DNA from: Trichomonas vaginalis G3
Taxonomy: Eukaryota; Parabasalia; Trichomonadida; Trichomonadidae
NCBI RefSeq assembly: GCF_026262505.1
Contig: NC_067208.1
Coordinates: 4,535,962 to 4,599,961, forward strand
DNA length: 64,000 nucleotides
Direction: 5' to 3'
Within the stretch, counting starts at the first letter, position 1; every line of letters starts with the position of its first letter. Below the pieces are notes generated by a model. That model had not been told where the DNA came from, made no database searches, and saw nothing but the letters and a program-made list of their open reading frames with translations. Made by a program: the position numbers and the translations under genes. Of the stretch, positions 1 through 10,993 are shown one piece after another.

Positions 1-1
1 A

Positions 2-1774
2 CAACTTTTGAAGTTTTGCAAAGAAGAATTTTGCAATTCTATAAAAGAAATGGCCAGTATTTCAGATAAAATTGATCTAAAAACAGATCCACAATTCACA
101 TTCCTTTTCCTTCAAATAATGATGTCAATATTGGTCACATCTCAAACAGCTGGCAAGAATGGTATCGAGAAATTCGCAGATTTGATAAACAGATTCATTA
201 AAGAAACGAAATTCCCAGCAGACTATCCACCACAGATCCAACAATTCGCAATATCTTCGAGAGAAATGTTAGCGATTTTCTTAGGTGGATATCCTTTCTC
301 AGATCCAGTTATTCCAAGCTCAAGATATCTCAAGAAACCAGAGCAACAACTGACATTGTTGTTGCCAAATGGAGTTTACCTCACACCAGACAAACTCGAA
401 AATGGTGGAACAAGTTTCACTGTTCAAACAAAAGGCGGCCAATTCACATGGGATATGACACCACTTACAAACATCTACGAAGATCACGAAATGCCATTCA
501 CTTTTGACAAAGAGAATTTCGTTGAAATTCCAGTTCCTGATAAAACAGGACAGTCAGAATTCAACAAAGCATTTTGTGATAGATTTGATACCGTTGCAGG
601 CACATTTGGCAGAGAATATCACACTGATGTCATGAAAGACGATCAAGAAAATATGACTGAAATGCTTGATACAATCGAGAAATATTACAACAATTTCCTC
701 GATGAATTCCAAGTCAAGCCAGCAGAAAAAATTAGACTGAATGTTTGCGTCGAATTCCCTGTTGCTGCATCATTAAAAGCTCTTGGTATTGTCGAAGGAA
801 AGCAGACAGATATGCTCAAAGAAACAGCAGTAATGATATCAGAAGATGAAAATCAGAAACCACAACAGATAGTTCCTTCAAACAAGATTCCTGAAATTAT
901 GCCAAAATTAAACAGATCTCCAACTCCGCCTCCTAAATCTCAACTTAGAGAGCCGCAAAGTGTTCCTAATAAGCCGACATTGACGCCTCACAAGATAATA
1001 GGAATATCATCACAGAATTCGACACCAACACTTGAGATGAAATTCCAAGCGAAACATGTCGACACGTTACTCTATAACACGATCAAACAAGACCATCGGC
1101 ATTGGGAGAAAGCTGCAATCTGTTACATCTCTGATTCTCCGCCTGACCAAACGAAGATAATACAAACAGAAATTGATAAAGTTTCACCTCGATTCAAAGA
1201 ATTCATAACATTACTCGGATGGAATGTGAAATTGAAAGAATGGCCTGTATACACTGGTGGTCTTGACAATCATAAAGATAAAGATGGCTTGTCATCAATA
1301 TACACCACAAACTTCGATTACGAACTTATGTATCATGTCTGTCCGTTGATGCCTACTGATCCTAATGATGAACAGTGTATTGACAAGAAGAAACACATTG
1401 GTAATGATGCCGTTCAGATATTGTTTGTTGAGAATGAGAAACAAATCGATCCATTAATCATTTCTAGTCAAAGCAATACTGTTACTATCATTGTTTATCC
1501 TCTTCAAACAGGTCTATATTCAATTGATACTTATTATCGGTCATCAATTAAATGGTGTGGACCATTAACGAAACCTTTAGTTGTCCGGAAAGAAGCACTG
1601 AATTCTCTTATCAATTCAACAGTTCACATTGCAATTATGAGTATAAGATTCGCACAAATGCCATACAATCATCCTTTGCTTGACATTGACAAGAAGATTC
1701 AGCAATTGATATCAGAATATACTCAGCCTAAGTATGGAGGTAGAAGTCTATACTTGGACATTTTATTAATGTGA
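2..1774 (+). CDS. Rap/Ran-GAP (tuberin/RalGAP-type) domain protein, 5' end outside the window
   Basis: The reading frame is open from the first bases of the window, so the gene very probably begins upstream. An in-frame ATG at 50 is the first inside the window. Numbering from base 8, the C-terminal third (about residues 350-588) resembles a RapGAP domain. The best marker is HIGND at residues 463-467, preceded by lysines, which matches the helix carrying the catalytic asparagine thumb of Rap1GAP and tuberin; just before it is YELMYHVCPLMP, like the family's FHVSTLMP stretch. RapGAP proteins speed GTP hydrolysis by Rap, Ral or Rheb small GTPases. A proline-rich linker lies at about residues 290-330. 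The N-terminal part is helical and I do not recognise it. The substrate GTPase cannot be told from sequence. The family call is fairly firm, the detail is inference. Confidence 0.75.
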   Translation, partial: QLLKFCKEEFCNSIKEMASISDKIDLKTDPQFTFLFLQIMMSILVTSQTAGKNGIEKFADLINRFIKETKFPADYPPQIQQFAISSREMLAIFLGGYPFSDPVIPSSRYLKKPEQQLTLLLPNGVYLTPDKLENGGTSFTVQTKGGQFTWDMTPLTNIYEDHEMPFTFDKENFVEIPVPDKTGQSEFNKAFCDRFDTVAGTFGREYHTDVMKDDQENMTEMLDTIEKYYNNFLDEFQVKPAEKIRLNVCVEFPVAASLKALGIVEGKQTDMLKETAVMISEDENQKPQQIVPSNKIPEIMPKLNRSPTPPPKSQLREPQSVPNKPTLTPHKIIGISSQNSTPTLEMKFQAKHVDTLLYNTIKQDHRHWEKAAICYISDSPPDQTKIIQTEIDKVSPRFKEFITLLGWNVKLKEWPVYTGGLDNHKDKDGLSSIYTTNFDYELMYHVCPLMPTDPNDEQCIDKKKHIGNDAVQILFVENEKQIDPLIISSQSNTVTIIVYPLQTGLYSIDTYYRSSIKWCGPLTKPLVVRKEALNSLINSTVHIAIMSIRFAQMPYNHPLLDIDKKIQQLISEYTQPKYGGRSLYLDILLM

Positions 1775-2338
1775 TAATCTTTCATTGAAGAAGAAAAACG
1801 AATAAAAAATTACTCTTTATTTATTAAGCATTTATACGATATAATGATTTATGATCATGATTCTTCGGCTTTTGAGAACAAAATATAAATTGTAATACTG
1901 ACGGGTTCAGATGCCGATTTAATGATAAATTTTCAAATGCACAGAAAACAATAAAATCCCTCTGAGCCATTTTTATAATCGGCCACTTTGTTATTGATAC
2001 AATGGCAAATATGATAGAATTCACAAATCCCCTCAAAAACCAATTTGGAAACAATTTTTTAAATCATTATACAAGAACATACTAAGAACACGTAATTAAA
2101 TCACACAAAAATTATCAATAACACTTGATCTACATTTCCTAACGGCGTTTTTTTTATAGGTTTTTGGTTGTAATAGATATAGATATTGTCAAACAGTTCG
2201 TATTTTTCAATAAAATTTATAGGGACAATTTATACTGTCTTCAAATGACATACCAATGATTTAATTATGGGCATTTACAACCCCCATCATAATATCACAA
2301 TAAAATCGAAAAAGAATTTCAATACTAACGGAGCTTTC
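1775..2338. other. intergenic, no gene seen; holds one copy of a dispersed repeat
   Basis: AT-rich spacer between the GAP gene and the next gene. The only structure I see is a diverged repeat on the minus strand at about 1896-2050, related to 13150-13350. A 76-codon minus frame here belongs to that repeat and is not supported as a gene. Confidence 0.5.
1896..2050 (-). repeat. diverged dispersed repeat, copy 1
   Basis: Read on the minus strand, this stretch aligns with 13150-13350 on the plus strand. The best part is about 80 bases with roughly 80% identity, beginning AAAATGGCTCARAGRGATTT and running through TTTATCATTARATCGGCAYC. Weaker similarity extends upstream (GGKTTTTGAGGGG). Copy 2 has about 55 extra bases in the middle. 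Both short frames read MAQRDFI, so it may be a relic of a gene, or simply a non-coding repeat. Confidence 0.55.
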
Positions 2339-2346
2339 TCAATTTT
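2339..2346 (+). promoter_or_regulatory. initiator-like site TCAATTTT
   Basis: TCAATTTT lies 11 bases before the ATG at 2350, in the place where trichomonad initiators (TCA followed by pyrimidine/T) are found. It favours ATG 2350 over the GTG codon at 2347. Confidence 0.5.
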
Positions 2347-3432
2347 GTGATGACTAACTTTAAAAATCTGAACGTTCTGCTTTTTGTTTTCAAATTAATC
2401 ATCATCGTGATGTTTCACCTTTTCATTCATCACTTGTCATCACTAGAACAAAATCGTGAACAATCTTTTGGATTAACATCCAATTTTGCTTCCGATAACA
2501 AGTTATCTCAAGAAAATCAACAAAAAAACGTTTTATCAAAAATCTTACTAAATGATGGAGATAGCTATGATGTAACAATTCCACCACCAGATAGTGATGA
2601 ATATGAGAAGCGTGAATATTTTGATACTGCTGAAGCTAAAACATTTAAAATTTCATCTTCACCCGGAAATATAGCAATTCTTATATTTAAAAATCCAAAA
2701 GAATTTACTCTTGAAAATGGAGATCAAATTAAACCATTTTATTCATCAATAAATCAAAATGAAATTATTCTTAAAATAAAAGCATTGAAACTATACACAT
2801 CGCTTGAATATTATTGGCAAGAATTCACATATTCACCCGATATGTATGTTAATATAATAATGAATGTTGCAAATTTCAGCTATGAATTTCCACAATTACA
2901 GAATTTCCACCTAATATATGCATACACTCAAACTGCTGAAATCATGCATAAAGATATTTATTCTGACGGCAAAAGTAATGGAGGTGGAACGTTAACGTAT
3001 GAACATGAGATTCCAAAAGGTCACTATTTTGTTAGCGTAAAAATATCTGACAATACAATTTCTGATGATGTAACATCAGGAATATTCAATGTTGAAAACT
3101 GCCTTTCTGCAATGGATTACGCTCAAAAAAGTGTGTTACTTTATCCATTCAAACTTTATTCTCTGAAAGTTGATTCAACTCCAATAAAATATGTTGTTTG
3201 TGAATTCGGCTTTAAACATTTCGTGGTTCTAGCCAAGAATGGAATCAAACAAGTCGATAATCATACAGAAGATAGTTCATATTTATCCTCAACAAATGGT
3301 CAACAAGACGTTCTGGCTTTATTTATACCAATTGATTCGTATTCTTTTAAAGTGAAATATTCAGTAAATACAATTTCTGACCAGGCATTATCCTATTATA
3401 TTGAAGAGGAGGAAATATCAATGATGTTAATA

Positions 3433-4735
3433 TAGGGTGTCCAAAGGTGCGTTTAGCACAGCGCTCTATATGAGACTATTAAAGGAGATATATGCTGATT
3501 ATAAATATATAATAAAAAATATGAATATATGTATATGATGAGTATGTTGTATTTTGGCACCATGCCGGGATATAAAATGAATTTTGAGACAAGAGGCGGT
3601 TTCGCGGGAAATTTTGGCGGGATTTTTTCGTTTTTTTAATGAATCATAAAGAAAACATCCTCGCTCTTGCAAAAAAATGCAAAGACTGTAAAAAAATCTA
3701 CGAGACATTGGTAAAATGCTTCGGTATGGATGCTCCTAGCTATTCCACTGTAACGTATCATGTTAGGATGTATCACTTCATGAACAAAAAGGCGCCCATC
3801 ATAAAAATTGACAAAAAATCGCCGGATCAAAGAAAAATCAAAGCAATTCTTCAAGCGCTAGATGAAGACCCAAGAGCATCACTCAGAAGGATAGAGGAGA
3901 TGACAAATATACCACGTACAACAGTCAGTTATTATCTGCACAATTATTTGAACTACAAACTAGCGTATACACGTTGGGTTCCGCACAACCTTAATTCAGT
4001 TCAAAAAAAATCTAGAGTCCAATCTTCGAAAGAGCTCCTCTCTATATTGGGTGCGTATCAATCCAAGAAGTTTCGCTTTTTAGTAACAGGGGACGAGTCT
4101 TGGTTTCAATATGCAACAGAAGCCAAAATCATGTGGATCCCGAAGGATGAAAATCCGCAAACATTCCCGAAGAAAAAAATTGACACACCAATGATGATGT
4201 TGTCGGTTTTTTGGGGCGTGAATGGCATCATCGCAATTGATATTCTTCAAAAACCTAATACGATGAATGCTCAGTATCTAATTGACAATGTTCTTACTCA
4301 AATTATCAATTCTGATGAGTTTGAGAAATCCAAACAACAAAAACAAAAGTTTGCAATTCATTTTGATAATTCAAGAGTTCACAAAAGTCATAAGGTAATG
4401 AATTACTTGTTGGAAAACAATGTCAAAGTTGTTCCAAACCCAATTTATTCACCTGATATTGCACCCTCTGACTTTTATTTATTCGGCACGCTAAAAAAGA
4501 GAGCTGAAGGACGCGAATTCGCGAGTCCAGATGATCTTGAAAATTTTGTAAGAGAGCAATTTGAGCAATTTTCTCATGATGATTTAAAGCGTGTCTTTCA
4601 AGCCTGGATCGATCGCTGCGAACGCGTGATTGAATCCAATGGTGATTATATTTAAATAAACTTTATATATATGTAACTTGTTTATTTCTATTCGCAGTAT
4701 TCAGGTTTGTGCTAAACACACCTTTGGACACCCTA
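3433..4735 (+). mobile_element. mariner (Tvmar-like) DNA transposon, apparently intact
   Basis: A Tc1/mariner element occupies 3435-4733 (1,299 bp), flanked by TA on both sides (3433-3434 and 4734-4735), the usual mariner target duplication. Its terminal inverted repeats begin GGGTGTCCAAAGGTG and match at 25 of 26 positions (3435-3460 against the complement of 4708-4733). It contains one open transposase frame. Near-identical ends and an uninterrupted frame point to a recent insertion. It sits inside the surface-protein gene, in the same orientation. Confidence 0.95.
3639..4655 (+). CDS. mariner transposase (DD34D)
   Basis: 338 residues, the usual mariner transposase length. The N-terminal ~110 residues contain helix-turn-helix-like sequence (ASLRRIEEMTNIPRTTVSYY) for binding the inverted repeats. 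The catalytic core shows the three expected acidic positions: D in VTGDESWFQY, D in HFDNSRVHKS and D in the SPDIAPSDFYLF block. Exactly 34 residues separate the second and third, the DD34D spacing of mariners. The protein cuts at the inverted repeats and joins the element to TA targets. The frame is complete, with no interruption, and starts 204 bases inside the left end. By family knowledge it matches the single mariner lineage known from T. vaginalis. Confidence 0.95.
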   Translation: MNHKENILALAKKCKDCKKIYETLVKCFGMDAPSYSTVTYHVRMYHFMNKKAPIIKIDKKSPDQRKIKAILQALDEDPRASLRRIEEMTNIPRTTVSYYLHNYLNYKLAYTRWVPHNLNSVQKKSRVQSSKELLSILGAYQSKKFRFLVTGDESWFQYATEAKIMWIPKDENPQTFPKKKIDTPMMMLSVFWGVNGIIAIDILQKPNTMNAQYLIDNVLTQIINSDEFEKSKQQKQKFAIHFDNSRVHKSHKVMNYLLENNVKVVPNPIYSPDIAPSDFYLFGTLKKRAEGREFASPDDLENFVREQFEQFSHDDLKRVFQAWIDRCERVIESNGDYI

Positions 4736-5280
4736 TATATTCTTATACTCCATTTACTGTCAATATGACATATTATGGAAATGCAACAACACCAATTTCT
4801 AGCTCATTTTCTTGCAAAAATAATAATAACGAATTATTATCTGGTGATTATCTTCATAACAATAATATATCTTCATGCAATAATACTAACTACCTTTTGT
4901 TATCATTGAACAAAGGGAAGATCGAATTTTCTAAGTTTTCGTTTGATAATCCATTGATTTCGAATGAAGGAATGCCTCAGTATGATGATGGAAGTTTAAA
5001 GGCAAGATGGGCCCATCATTGGATTCTTCTTATAAAAATGCCTCCAAAAACACCAGAAATAACCCCAGAAATGACACCACCTGATAATAAAGGTAATAAC
5101 AATAATGAGGATGATCCAAACAATCAAAAGAATAACTCAGGGAATAAATTATCAGGCGGTGCAATTGCAGGAATTGTTATTGGAGTCATCGTTGTTATTG
5201 CTGTATGCATTGCCGCATTTATTATCATCCGCAAGCGCAAATCATCATCCACAAATACAGACGCTGGAGATGAAGTTTAA

Positions 5281-5836
5281 GTTTACTTTTTTTTGAGTAA
5301 ATTTTAATTTTTATTTAATATATTTAAGATAATCTATGATTTTTAAATTATATTATCTTGGGGGTACTCTCATTTCATAAACAAAGTATCGCATTATTGC
5401 TAATTATTAAAATTAAAAAAGCAAATTAAATCTCTGATCGGAAAAGTTTCAAATGGATTTTATATATATTGGCCTTATCACTTTTTAAATAATGATTGTA
5501 ATTTACATTTATTCACAATGAGAAGTTAATATTTCCAAAATTTGAATGGCAACATATTAGACATCTTGTGACAGTATATTATCAATAAATAGAGACATTA
5601 TCGGGAATGTTCGTTTCAAAATCAGAAATGGCGGACCAAATTGAAAGAAAAACCGTGTCAAAATAGATCTGACCGATTTTGAATATTTATTAGATAGCTT
5701 GATCATACTACCAAAGATATTTTTAAAACAGTTACTATTCAGAATTGAATGCATCCTTCAAAAATCAAAATAAGTCAAGGATAGTATTCAATTTACTACG
5801 GCAGACATTTTTTGTTATATAATAGATATTACAGAT
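5281..5836. other. intergenic, nothing recognised
   Basis: AT-rich spacer. A 65-codon minus frame (5557-5754) has no recognisable features and is most likely chance. The 14-mer TTGAATGCATCCTT near its right end recurs near 8410; I attach no function to it. Confidence 0.5.
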
Positions 5837-6640
5837 ATGATTAATGCCTCTTCATTTTTCTCCATAGATAAGGATTATTGGACACTCGTATGCTCAAAAG
5901 GAAGATTTTTTATAGAATTTGAAATTGGCGGAAAGGCAAGGGAAAAAGAATATATAGATAGTGAAAGACGATACGCATCCAAACTATACCATTTGGTGCC
6001 TCATATTTTTGCAAAATTGGAAAAAATTGAATTAGATCAAAATTTATTCATCAGATATGAGTATTTTCCGGGTGGAGATTTATATTCATTAATAAAGTCA
6101 GGTGAAACAAAGAACTTTTCATTGGTACAAAAGCTCAAGATTGGCTACGGTGTTGCTTTGTCAATAAAAGTGTTGGAAGATAATTCACTTTTTCATCCAT
6201 CCCTAACTGATAAATATATATTTATAGACGAAAACACTGAACCACATATTGTCAGCTATACATTCATGCCAGAAGGAAAGCACCATTCAATAAGGGATAA
6301 TATAATCGAATTAGGAAATATCTTAGAAAAGCTAGGAAATGATAAAAATGACAAAGTAACTTCATTATCATACTTGTGTAAGTATTCAAATATCTCAATT
6401 GATATCATTATTAGCAAGATTATAATGATTGCGAATGAGTTAAATGAAACAGAAAATGAAATTTTCAATAAATACGTAAACACTGCAGATACTAATTCCA
6501 ATATAAAACCACATAATTGCATGACAGATTTGTTAAAGGCATATAAAAATGGAATCTCACATGCAAATTCTATTATTGAACAAATGATAGACATGGAATA
6601 CATTACTTCAAACAAAAAAGATTTAATACAAAATATTTAA
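5837..6640 (+). pseudogene. kinase-like protein, degenerate; probably a frameshifted end
   Basis: 267 residues. The middle resembles a protein-kinase hinge (EYFPGGDLYSLI, about residues 75-86) and the equivalent of the catalytic loop (HPSLTDKYIFIDENTEPHI), but the HRD aspartate, the metal-binding DFG and the glycine loop are missing. It is therefore a pseudokinase or a decayed kinase, not an active enzyme. After the TAA, a different frame continues with plausible coding composition (ADICFCLTKIYELNTETINA) to a TAG at 6790-6792, suggesting one frameshift near the present stop. Trichomonads have very large kinase families, many with helical repeat tails, so a decayed family member is the simplest reading. 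The start at 5837 is the only early ATG. Confidence 0.45.
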
Positions 6641-6906
6641 ACCTTTCACAGGCAGATATTTGCTTTTGTTTAACGAAAATATATGAATTAAATACAGAAA
6701 CTATAAATGCACACAATTCTATAGGAGATTTCATATTAAAAAGGCCACTTGGTTTATATCAAACAGCCAAAGCTCCCAGTAACTTGCGATAGAAAAAAAG
6801 ATGCTCATTAATCCTTAAATAAGTTGTTTATTTATTTGAACGAATGTCACATATATGTCATTAACTAAAAATTATTAATAAATTTTTTTTCAAGTATCTT
6901 CGATTT

Positions 6907-8098
6907 TCATTGAAACAAAGAGAATCTCTGTCTTCCCAAAAAAGATCGTAGTCCAAATTCAAGATTTCTTGATCTTAAAATTTGAATTATTTCATTGTTT
7001 CCATGGCAGAGATCAGCTGCTTTAGAACCATAAGTTGTCTCCAACTCTGGATCAATTAAATTCACTAGATATTGACATGCTTCAGGGTTTTCACATTGAG
7101 AAAAGAAATGAAGGATATTGGTATTATCGTATTTCACCACTTTATAATCGTCTCCATTTTCAATAAGTAATTTAACAAGTTTCCAATCATTTTTATAAGA
7201 AGAATCCAATATTATGTTATGATCATTTTGATTCCTTACGCTACAATAACCATTAGATAATACATATTTAATTGTTTGTACATCTCCTTCAAGTGCAGCC
7301 TTATGAAGTAGTTGTCTAATACTTTCAAAATCATTTTCTGTTTTGGGAATGTTTGAAAGCTTTTCTATGTTTTCATTTGGAGTAAATGATGGATTCAACC
7401 AAAGATCTATTACAAATTCTTTCGAAATTGAATCATTGCTCTTCAGTTCATTGCAAAATCTTTCTCTTGACTCCTTTGAAAGCTTTCTGTGATCAATAAA
7501 TGTGAAAAATTTTACATATTTATTAGATTTTGCAACCAAGCCAAGAATGACTTCTAAAAGTATGTCTTGATTGAAACTCTGTGATTATGAGAATACTTCT
7601 TCAATGAGGTCATTTCCAAGTGTGTCAAAATATTTGATTAAATTTTCTACTTTTCCTTGAAATTCATTAAATCTATTGATGAAAAAGGATTTGAGTTTTT
7701 CAGTGTTATGTGTTCTAAGAGCATAATCATAATAAATGTCGATGTTTTCAAATGAAATGCAATTTTCGTTTAAATAACTTGAGAAAGGAGCAATTAGTTC
7801 ATTATTTTGGAATTCTAATCCTATGAAATATAAATCTTTGATTGTATTTAGAAATTCCATTTTTCAGAAAACCTTGAAATAGGTTCATTGTGTTTTCATC
7901 ATCGATTTGTATATTGCATGAGTATGAAACTGATGTTGAATCTGCAAGCAAAATCGAGTTTATTTTTGGACTGAATATTCTTGCAACAATTGGAGATGTT
8001 TCAACTTGATGATTATTGATATAAATCGTGAAAACATCACTAGTCGGAATAAGTGATGCATTTCTTATATATGAGATGTCTATATTAACATCAATCAT
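6907..8098 (-). pseudogene. BTB-like N-terminus plus ankyrin repeats, broken twice
   Basis: Three consecutive minus-strand pieces make up one gene of a large trichomonad family. The first piece starts at ATG 8098 (MIDVNIDISYIRN) and reads like a BTB/POZ-type fold (FTIYINNHQVETSPIVARIFSP). The middle piece is helical. The last piece carries about three degenerate ankyrin repeats (LLHKAALEGDVQTIKYVL, WKLVKLLIENGDDYKVVK and a C-terminal one). The first and second pieces differ by a frame near 7860, next to a run of A. The second and third are in the same frame, separated by a TAA at 7585-7587. Ankyrin repeats bind other proteins; no partner can be inferred. An initiator lies just upstream, so the locus was once an ordinary gene. 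Confidence 0.65.
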
Positions 8099-8106
8099 TT
8101 TAAAAA

Positions 8107-8116
8107 AATGAAGTGA
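8107..8116 (-). promoter_or_regulatory. initiator-like site TCACTTCATT
   Basis: On the minus strand TCACTTCATT precedes the ATG at 8098 by 8 bases. It fits the trichomonad initiator pattern and supports the chosen start rather than the upstream frame extension to 8173. Confidence 0.55.
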
Positions 8117-8750
8117 AAAAAAAAGACAAAATCCACCAAAAATTTCATATTTGTTTCCCAACAAAATGATCAACAGAATTTTGTTAAACTATTATGCATT
8201 AAGGAGTACCAAGTGTATCACATAGTTGTTGGCAAGCTTAAGATTGGAAATCAAGTTTTACCGTTGCATTTTTTTTTGAAAAAAAGCCGAAATCGATTTC
8301 CAGCAAATTTTTGCTAAACTGAAAATTTGTCCTGATCAATATGAAAATGACGAAGAAATTCATGTAACTTACAAATTTTACTGCTCAATTTTCAATTCAA
8401 TTTCAAAATTTGAATGCATCCTTTATCAACATTTATCGCTCTAATTCATGATGAAAACTTTTCTTTCTCAAAAAATAGTTCGTAAATACACTACAGATCA
8501 ACGACATTTTATAAATGTTGATGTATGCCAAGCTTTCTCATAAGGATTTTTAACCCTGACGATCGCCGGGATAATAAAAGTGTCAATATTTTGTTTAGAT
8601 ACGGCATTCAAACAAGAATATAATTTCATCATTAACTCATATTCCTGGTCCAATATTCGGCAATGATAACGATTATAATTTTTAATGTAAAAAAAATTTG
8701 TGATAAAATTTTCCAAATTTTCAAAACTTTACATTTGACGATCATCAAAA
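8117..8750. other. intergenic with a possible gene relic
   Basis: Between 8220 and 8440 on the plus strand, short open pieces in different frames (KIGNQVLPLHFFLK, then PDQYENDEEIHVTYKFYC) recall the N-terminal part of the BTB-like/ankyrin family next door, so this may be an eroded paralogue. The support is weak. No intact gene is seen. Confidence 0.25.
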
Positions 8751-10678
8751 ATGCCATCGCCGAAAACCATAGTTATTGTAGGTGGAGGTCCACGAGGCGT
8801 TTCCGTTCTCGAACGCCTTGTTGCTATTCTTAATTCAAGACGTAATGTTGAAGAATTAACCATCAAATTGATTGATAGGATCCAGCCTGGAGCAGGAGCT
8901 ATTTGGGAGACGTCACAAACAAGAGTATTATGTATGAACACCCTTGCCGATGCAGTTACTCTCTTTACTGAACCAGGATCTACAATTTCAGCTCCAATTG
9001 AGCCAGGACCAACACTTTATCAATGGATCAAAGCAACATTGTATAAATCATATAATGATGATCAAAATATTCTTACCAGTTTTGCTGAGGAACTTCATGA
9101 ATTGCGTCCAGAATCACATCCAAGCAGAGCTTTGTACGGTGAATATATTAATTGGTTTTACAACAAAGTAAAGGCAAAAATCCCATCATTTGTACATTTT
9201 GAAGAAATCAAAGCAATTGTTCAAAAAATTGAGAGAAAAGAAGAATATGATGTACTTTATCTTAACAATGGAACAACAATCAACTCAGATGCAACTGTTA
9301 TTGCTAGCGGATGGGAACGCCCAAGCTACGATGAAGAAGAAACAAAATTATTCAATGAAATTTCAGCCTATAACTCGAATAAACCAGAGAATGAGCACTT
9401 ACATTGGATAGAGCCTGATAATCCGATCGAACAAAACGCTGAAATCATACCAAAAGGCGAATTTGTCATCACAAGAGGCCTTGGTATGGGATTCTTCGAT
9501 TTTGTCAGCTTAGTTACAATTGGAAGAGGTGGCCAATTCATTGGAGACCAGATTTCCCTTGATTTAGAATACAAACCATCTGGCAATGAACCAAAAATCT
9601 TTGTTGCATCAGGAAGAGGCTATCCATATCTTCCAAAGTCTCTTTATGACTCATTACCACCCGATTCACCACTTACAAGGCTCAAAAAAGTCATCAGTGA
9701 GATCAATAAAAATTATCCAATTGAAAATGACGGATGGTCGAAAGAATTAGTTGATTTTACGACACAAGTTTTCCCAGCAATCATCAGAGATGCATATGAT
9801 GCCTTCTATACAACATTGTGGACATTTCATCCAGAAAAAGTTCACAAACCAATAGAAGAAATCAGGCAACTCATTGATAACTTAGATCCTCTTAAGTTAT
9901 ATGAGAAAGTTGCTGACGAATTATTAGTTGTTGCCGATGAACATCCAGATTTGGAAAGATATAATTTGAAGAATTTGTCTTCCATTGAAGAATTGACACA
10001 AAATGTGAATGATCTCATAGAAAAAGACCTTTTGGATAGTCATCTCGCGTACACAAGTCCTCAGAAAGCATTCCTTTGGTCTATTTCATGCTGCAGAAAG
10101 CCAGCGAGTATTTTAGGAGCAGGAAGATACACGCAAGAATCAAGGAAAGGAATTTATGGAAGATTGATGAGATTCGGACAAATGGTTGGCTCTGGACCTC
10201 CAGCATTTAGAACTGCACAGTTAAGAGCATTGATAAAGAAAGGTATTGTTAAATTCATTGGTGGAAATCCAAAATTAGAAATCAATGAAAAAGGATTTGT
10301 TGTTTCAAGTCAAAACTCAAACAACGAACAAATAACTGCCAAATATTTAGTTGATGCTTGGATGCATAGAACAGATGCAACAAGGCCAAGAGAAGGACTT
10401 ACAAAGTCCCTCTTGGAAACAGGAATTGCTCGGCTTTATTCACTCAGAAACACAAAAGGAGAAAATGTTCCGACTCCATGTCTCGAAATCGATCCTATGA
10501 CAAGAAGACTTGTTAACAATGACGGAAAATCGATCAAAGAGTTCACTTGATTGGAATTCCAACATGGTCTCAAATGCCTGACACAACAATCAGTCCAATG
10601 CCAGGAACTGACTCATTGATGCTCCAGGAAACTGATAAAGCTGCTGTTAGCGCTGCTAAAATTGTTGGTGCTTGGTAA
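8751..10678 (+). CDS. FAD/NAD(P)-binding protein of bacterial type; C-terminus in another frame
   Basis: The N-terminus has a Rossmann dinucleotide-binding motif (IVIVGGGPRGVSVLERL, GxGxxG-like), and the whole length resembles the FAD-NAD(P)-binding family (NAD_binding_9) common in bacteria. These are flavoprotein oxidoreductases of mostly unknown substrate. The first frame ends at TGA 10548-10550 after 599 residues. The next frame, from about 10541, continues with a convincing family C-terminus (GIPTWSQMPDTTISPMPGTD) to TAA at 10676-10678, which would give about 642 residues. One missing base near 10538-10541 explains this; it may be a real lesion or a sequence error. The bacterial character of the family suggests lateral transfer into the trichomonad lineage (inference). 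ATG 8751 is a clear start. Confidence 0.75.
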
Positions 10679-10985
10679 GAAAAAAAATTATAAACTATCT
10701 TTTTATCTGATTTTACTTCTTCTTTTAAATAAACACGTAATGGCTTTACCTAAGATGTTAATGGAACAAACTTAATTTATTTGCATTCGGGTGTTATCAA
10801 TAAAAGGAAATTTTTATGGCATCAGTGATTTTAGATTGAGATATTTTAGTAACAATTTTTTTTTATCTCACATTATTCAAGATGATTTATAATAGTGTGG
10901 ATTAGGTACGCATTCTGATATTCCGGGAGTCTAAATTCATATGATCAAATGAATATAACTTGGGTGAGATTTCATGCTGCCATAA
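10679..10985. other. intergenic, nothing recognised
   Basis: AT-rich spacer between the flavoprotein gene and the target duplication of the first hAT-like element. No feature seen. Confidence 0.5.
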
Positions 10986-10993
10986 CACGTGAT

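Larger units (their letters stand above)
2350..5280 (+). pseudogene. type I membrane (surface-like) protein gene split by a mariner
   Basis: Two reading frames, 2350-3435 and the part after 4735, flank the mariner and look like halves of one gene. The first half starts with an N-terminal hydrophobic stretch (signal peptide or anchor, about residues 7-30) and continues as a beta-rich ectodomain with no recognised domain. The second half has an Asn-rich, N-glycosylation-rich segment, a transmembrane helix (GGAIAGIVIGVIVVIAVCIA) and a short basic tail ending GDEV. This architecture recurs in the genes at 13743 and 62598 of this window. The mariner supplies the TAG stop at 3433-3435. The halves are not in frame after subtracting the element and one TA (1,301 bases); the extra TA in the TATATA at the junction could be slippage after insertion. 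The product is probably lost or a truncated secreted form. Function unknown. Confidence 0.7.
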
